From assembly GCA_003260075.1 (NCBI GenBank), contig QLIY01000211.1, positions 71,208 to 135,207 on the forward strand: a DNA stretch of 64,000 nucleotides, written 5' to 3'. Both the position numbers and the translations under genes were made by a program. This DNA is from Phallusia mammillata. Its lineage: Eukaryota > Chordata > Ascidiacea > Phlebobranchia > Ascidiidae. The notes under the pieces are model-generated. The model was not told the origin of the DNA and did no database searches. It saw only the letters and a list, made by a program, of their open reading frames with translations. The number at the start of each line of letters is the position of its first letter. Position 1 is the stretch's first letter. Positions 63,601 to 64,000 of the stretch are shown here, in pieces.

Positions 63601-64000
63601 AAATTTGCTGTGGTGAATAATTTTATGTTATATCAGTTAGATTGTTTGGACTGTATTGTAATTGTGACGTTCTTGATTGTATTTGGTTTAGGACGTTTAA
63701 GTGGTCAAAAATCCGCTTTAAATCTCTGGATAAATACGCGATTAATGTATCAATTCGGGTATCCGGCCCGCCGTACTTCATTTTCCCATATCAGGCCCGC
63801 CGACTGGAGAAGTTGCCCGCCCCTGCAATATGTAATAATGTTGCATTTTCTTTTAGTAAGCCGGGTGTGTTTGGAGTGTGGTACTGTTGTAAAGCTTCAA
63901 TTGAATAAAAGTAAATTTTTGTGCAGAATCTATTAAACTTTCAAACTCATCAAGTGCATCTCACACTGGTACATCGTCACCATGGGAACAAAGTTCTGGT
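57639..64000 (+). CDS. TJAP1: TJAP1/BEGAIN family coiled-coil protein, partial, at least 9 exons
   Basis: Exons 57639-57695, 57822-57874, 59002-59163, 59422-59488, 60163-60270, 60472-60555, 60781-60921, 62205-62376, then 63927 to the window edge. The frame stays open to base 64000, so the 3' part is missing. The N-terminus has the family motif RPYRKA, then a long coiled coil (about residues 38-180) with LQSSYVTLQSTNRELENK. The diagnostic block DCNLAVQLLKCN comes next, followed by the acidic linker YADSDSDNEDR and a Ser-rich region in exon 9. TJAP1 (Pilt) sits at tight junctions and Golgi, and BEGAIN at postsynaptic density scaffolds; both bind MAGUK partners. A TAA at 62385 would end the gene only if the exon 8 donor GTTTGT is not used. 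Introns 2, 7 and 8 hold transposons. Confidence 0.87.
57937..58838. mobile_element. Long foldback (inverted-repeat) element in TJAP1 intron 2
   Basis: GGGTCACACTAAAAGC at the left mirrors GCTTTTAGTGTTACCC at the right, and the arms stay inversely similar over about 300 bp, with AAAAGCAGAAAAACAG-type repeats. TCATGTTG(G) flanks both sides (57929-57936, 58839-58846), an 8-9 bp duplication. Long arms plus such a duplication suit a Mutator-like or hAT-like foldback. The left arm is interrupted by another insertion. Confidence 0.82.
58157..58422. mobile_element. TIR element nested in the left arm of the foldback, TSD CTTTCTAA
   Basis: GGGCTACTCTAAAATACG at the left mirrors GTGTATTTTGGAGGAGCC at the right. 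CCTTTCTAA occurs at 58147-58155 and 58423-58431. The matching position in the right arm has no insertion, so this is a later insertion into one arm. Confidence 0.78.
60682..60760. repeat. Diverged copy of the 18016 retroposon tail
   Basis: ATGGCATGAGCATTTG, then GAATGCTTGAATAATAAAG, aligns with the 18016-18123 insertion. It sits in TJAP1 intron 6, directly before exon 7. No target duplication is clear. Confidence 0.5.
61115..61389. mobile_element. MITE in TJAP1 intron 7, TSD TTCAAACA
   Basis: GGTAGAGCTACTAGCACCAT at the left mirrors ATGGTGTTAGTAGTTCTACC at the right. TTCAAACA lies on both sides (61107-61114, 61390-61397). The left end resembles the old copy at 4854 in AIFM2. Confidence 0.88.
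61634..62108. mobile_element. hAT-like MITE in TJAP1 intron 7
   Basis: CAGGGGTCACCAAAC and GTTTGGTGACCCCTG are perfect inverted ends. Flanks ATATAACC and ACATAACC differ at one base. GCGGGCCGGATGA lies inside each end. Confidence 0.9.
62819..63128. mobile_element. hAT-like MITE in TJAP1 intron 8, TSD GTATAGAG
   Basis: CAGGGGCCGACAACC and GGTTGCCGACCCCTG form the ends. GTATAGAG flanks both sides (62811-62818, 63129-63136). GCGTGCCAA motifs repeat inside. Confidence 0.92.
63266..63825. mobile_element. hAT-like MITE in TJAP1 intron 8, TSD CAATATGT
   Basis: CAGGGGCGGGCAAC and GTTGCCCGCCCCTG form the ends. CAATATGT flanks both sides (63258-63265, 63826-63833). The last duplicate ends about 93 bp before the TJAP1 exon 9 acceptor. 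Confidence 0.92.

Overview
This looks like nuclear DNA of an animal, most likely a solitary ascidian of the Ciona type. That is an inference from several things together. The sequence is AT-rich and gene-dense, with about 15 genes in 64 kb and mostly short GT-AG introns. The genes are deuterostome or chordate in character (CatSper gamma, Diversin, TJAP1/BEGAIN, FBXO48, Gemin3), and small terminal-inverted-repeat transposons sit in introns and spacers. The species cannot be fixed from sequence alone. There is no prokaryotic, viral or CRISPR feature.

Layout, left to right. AIFM2/FSP1 (+, 8 exons, 414-5329) is followed by a 4 kb transposon-rich spacer. Then come a small unrecognised coiled-coil gene (+, 9280-9732), VTA1 (-, one exon), FBXO48 (+, 3 exons) and a 21-exon CatSper gamma-like gene (-, 13689-24813). 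Next are a membrane-anchored acid-lipase-family gene (+, one exon) and an SLC25A14/A30-like mitochondrial carrier (+, 9 exons). A gene-poor stretch (31.4-35.4 kb) precedes a zinc-finger gene with a TTF/BED-like finger (-, 4 exons), PPP6C (+, one exon) and ANKRD6/Diversin (-, 12 exons). After these come a broken type I asparaginase (+), GLO1 (-, 5 exons) with an intronless ADAT2 gene nested inside its intron 3, and DDX20/Gemin3 (+, 10 exons). The right end holds a proline-rich orphan gene (-, 2 exons) and TJAP1/BEGAIN (+, at least 9 exons, running off the right edge).

Genes alternate in strand, so most neighbours are divergent or convergent pairs. Short shared promoters lie between ANKRD6 and the asparaginase (193 bp between start codons), GLO1 and DDX20 (362 bp), and the proline-rich gene and TJAP1 (200 bp). 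Perfect TGACGTCA palindromes occur in two divergent spacers. Four genes are intronless (VTA1, the lipase, PPP6C, ADAT2) among neighbours with 2 to 21 exons.

At least a dozen short elements have recognisable terminal inverted repeats and 8-bp target duplications, as expected for non-autonomous hAT-type transposons. Some are nested in one another, and many lie in introns of AIFM2, CATSPERG, ANKRD6, DDX20 and TJAP1. The most unusual arrangement is ADAT2 inside the GLO1 intron on the same strand, with an acceptor-like site just upstream and no sense AATAAA before the next GLO1 exon. No gene cluster with an obvious shared pathway is visible.
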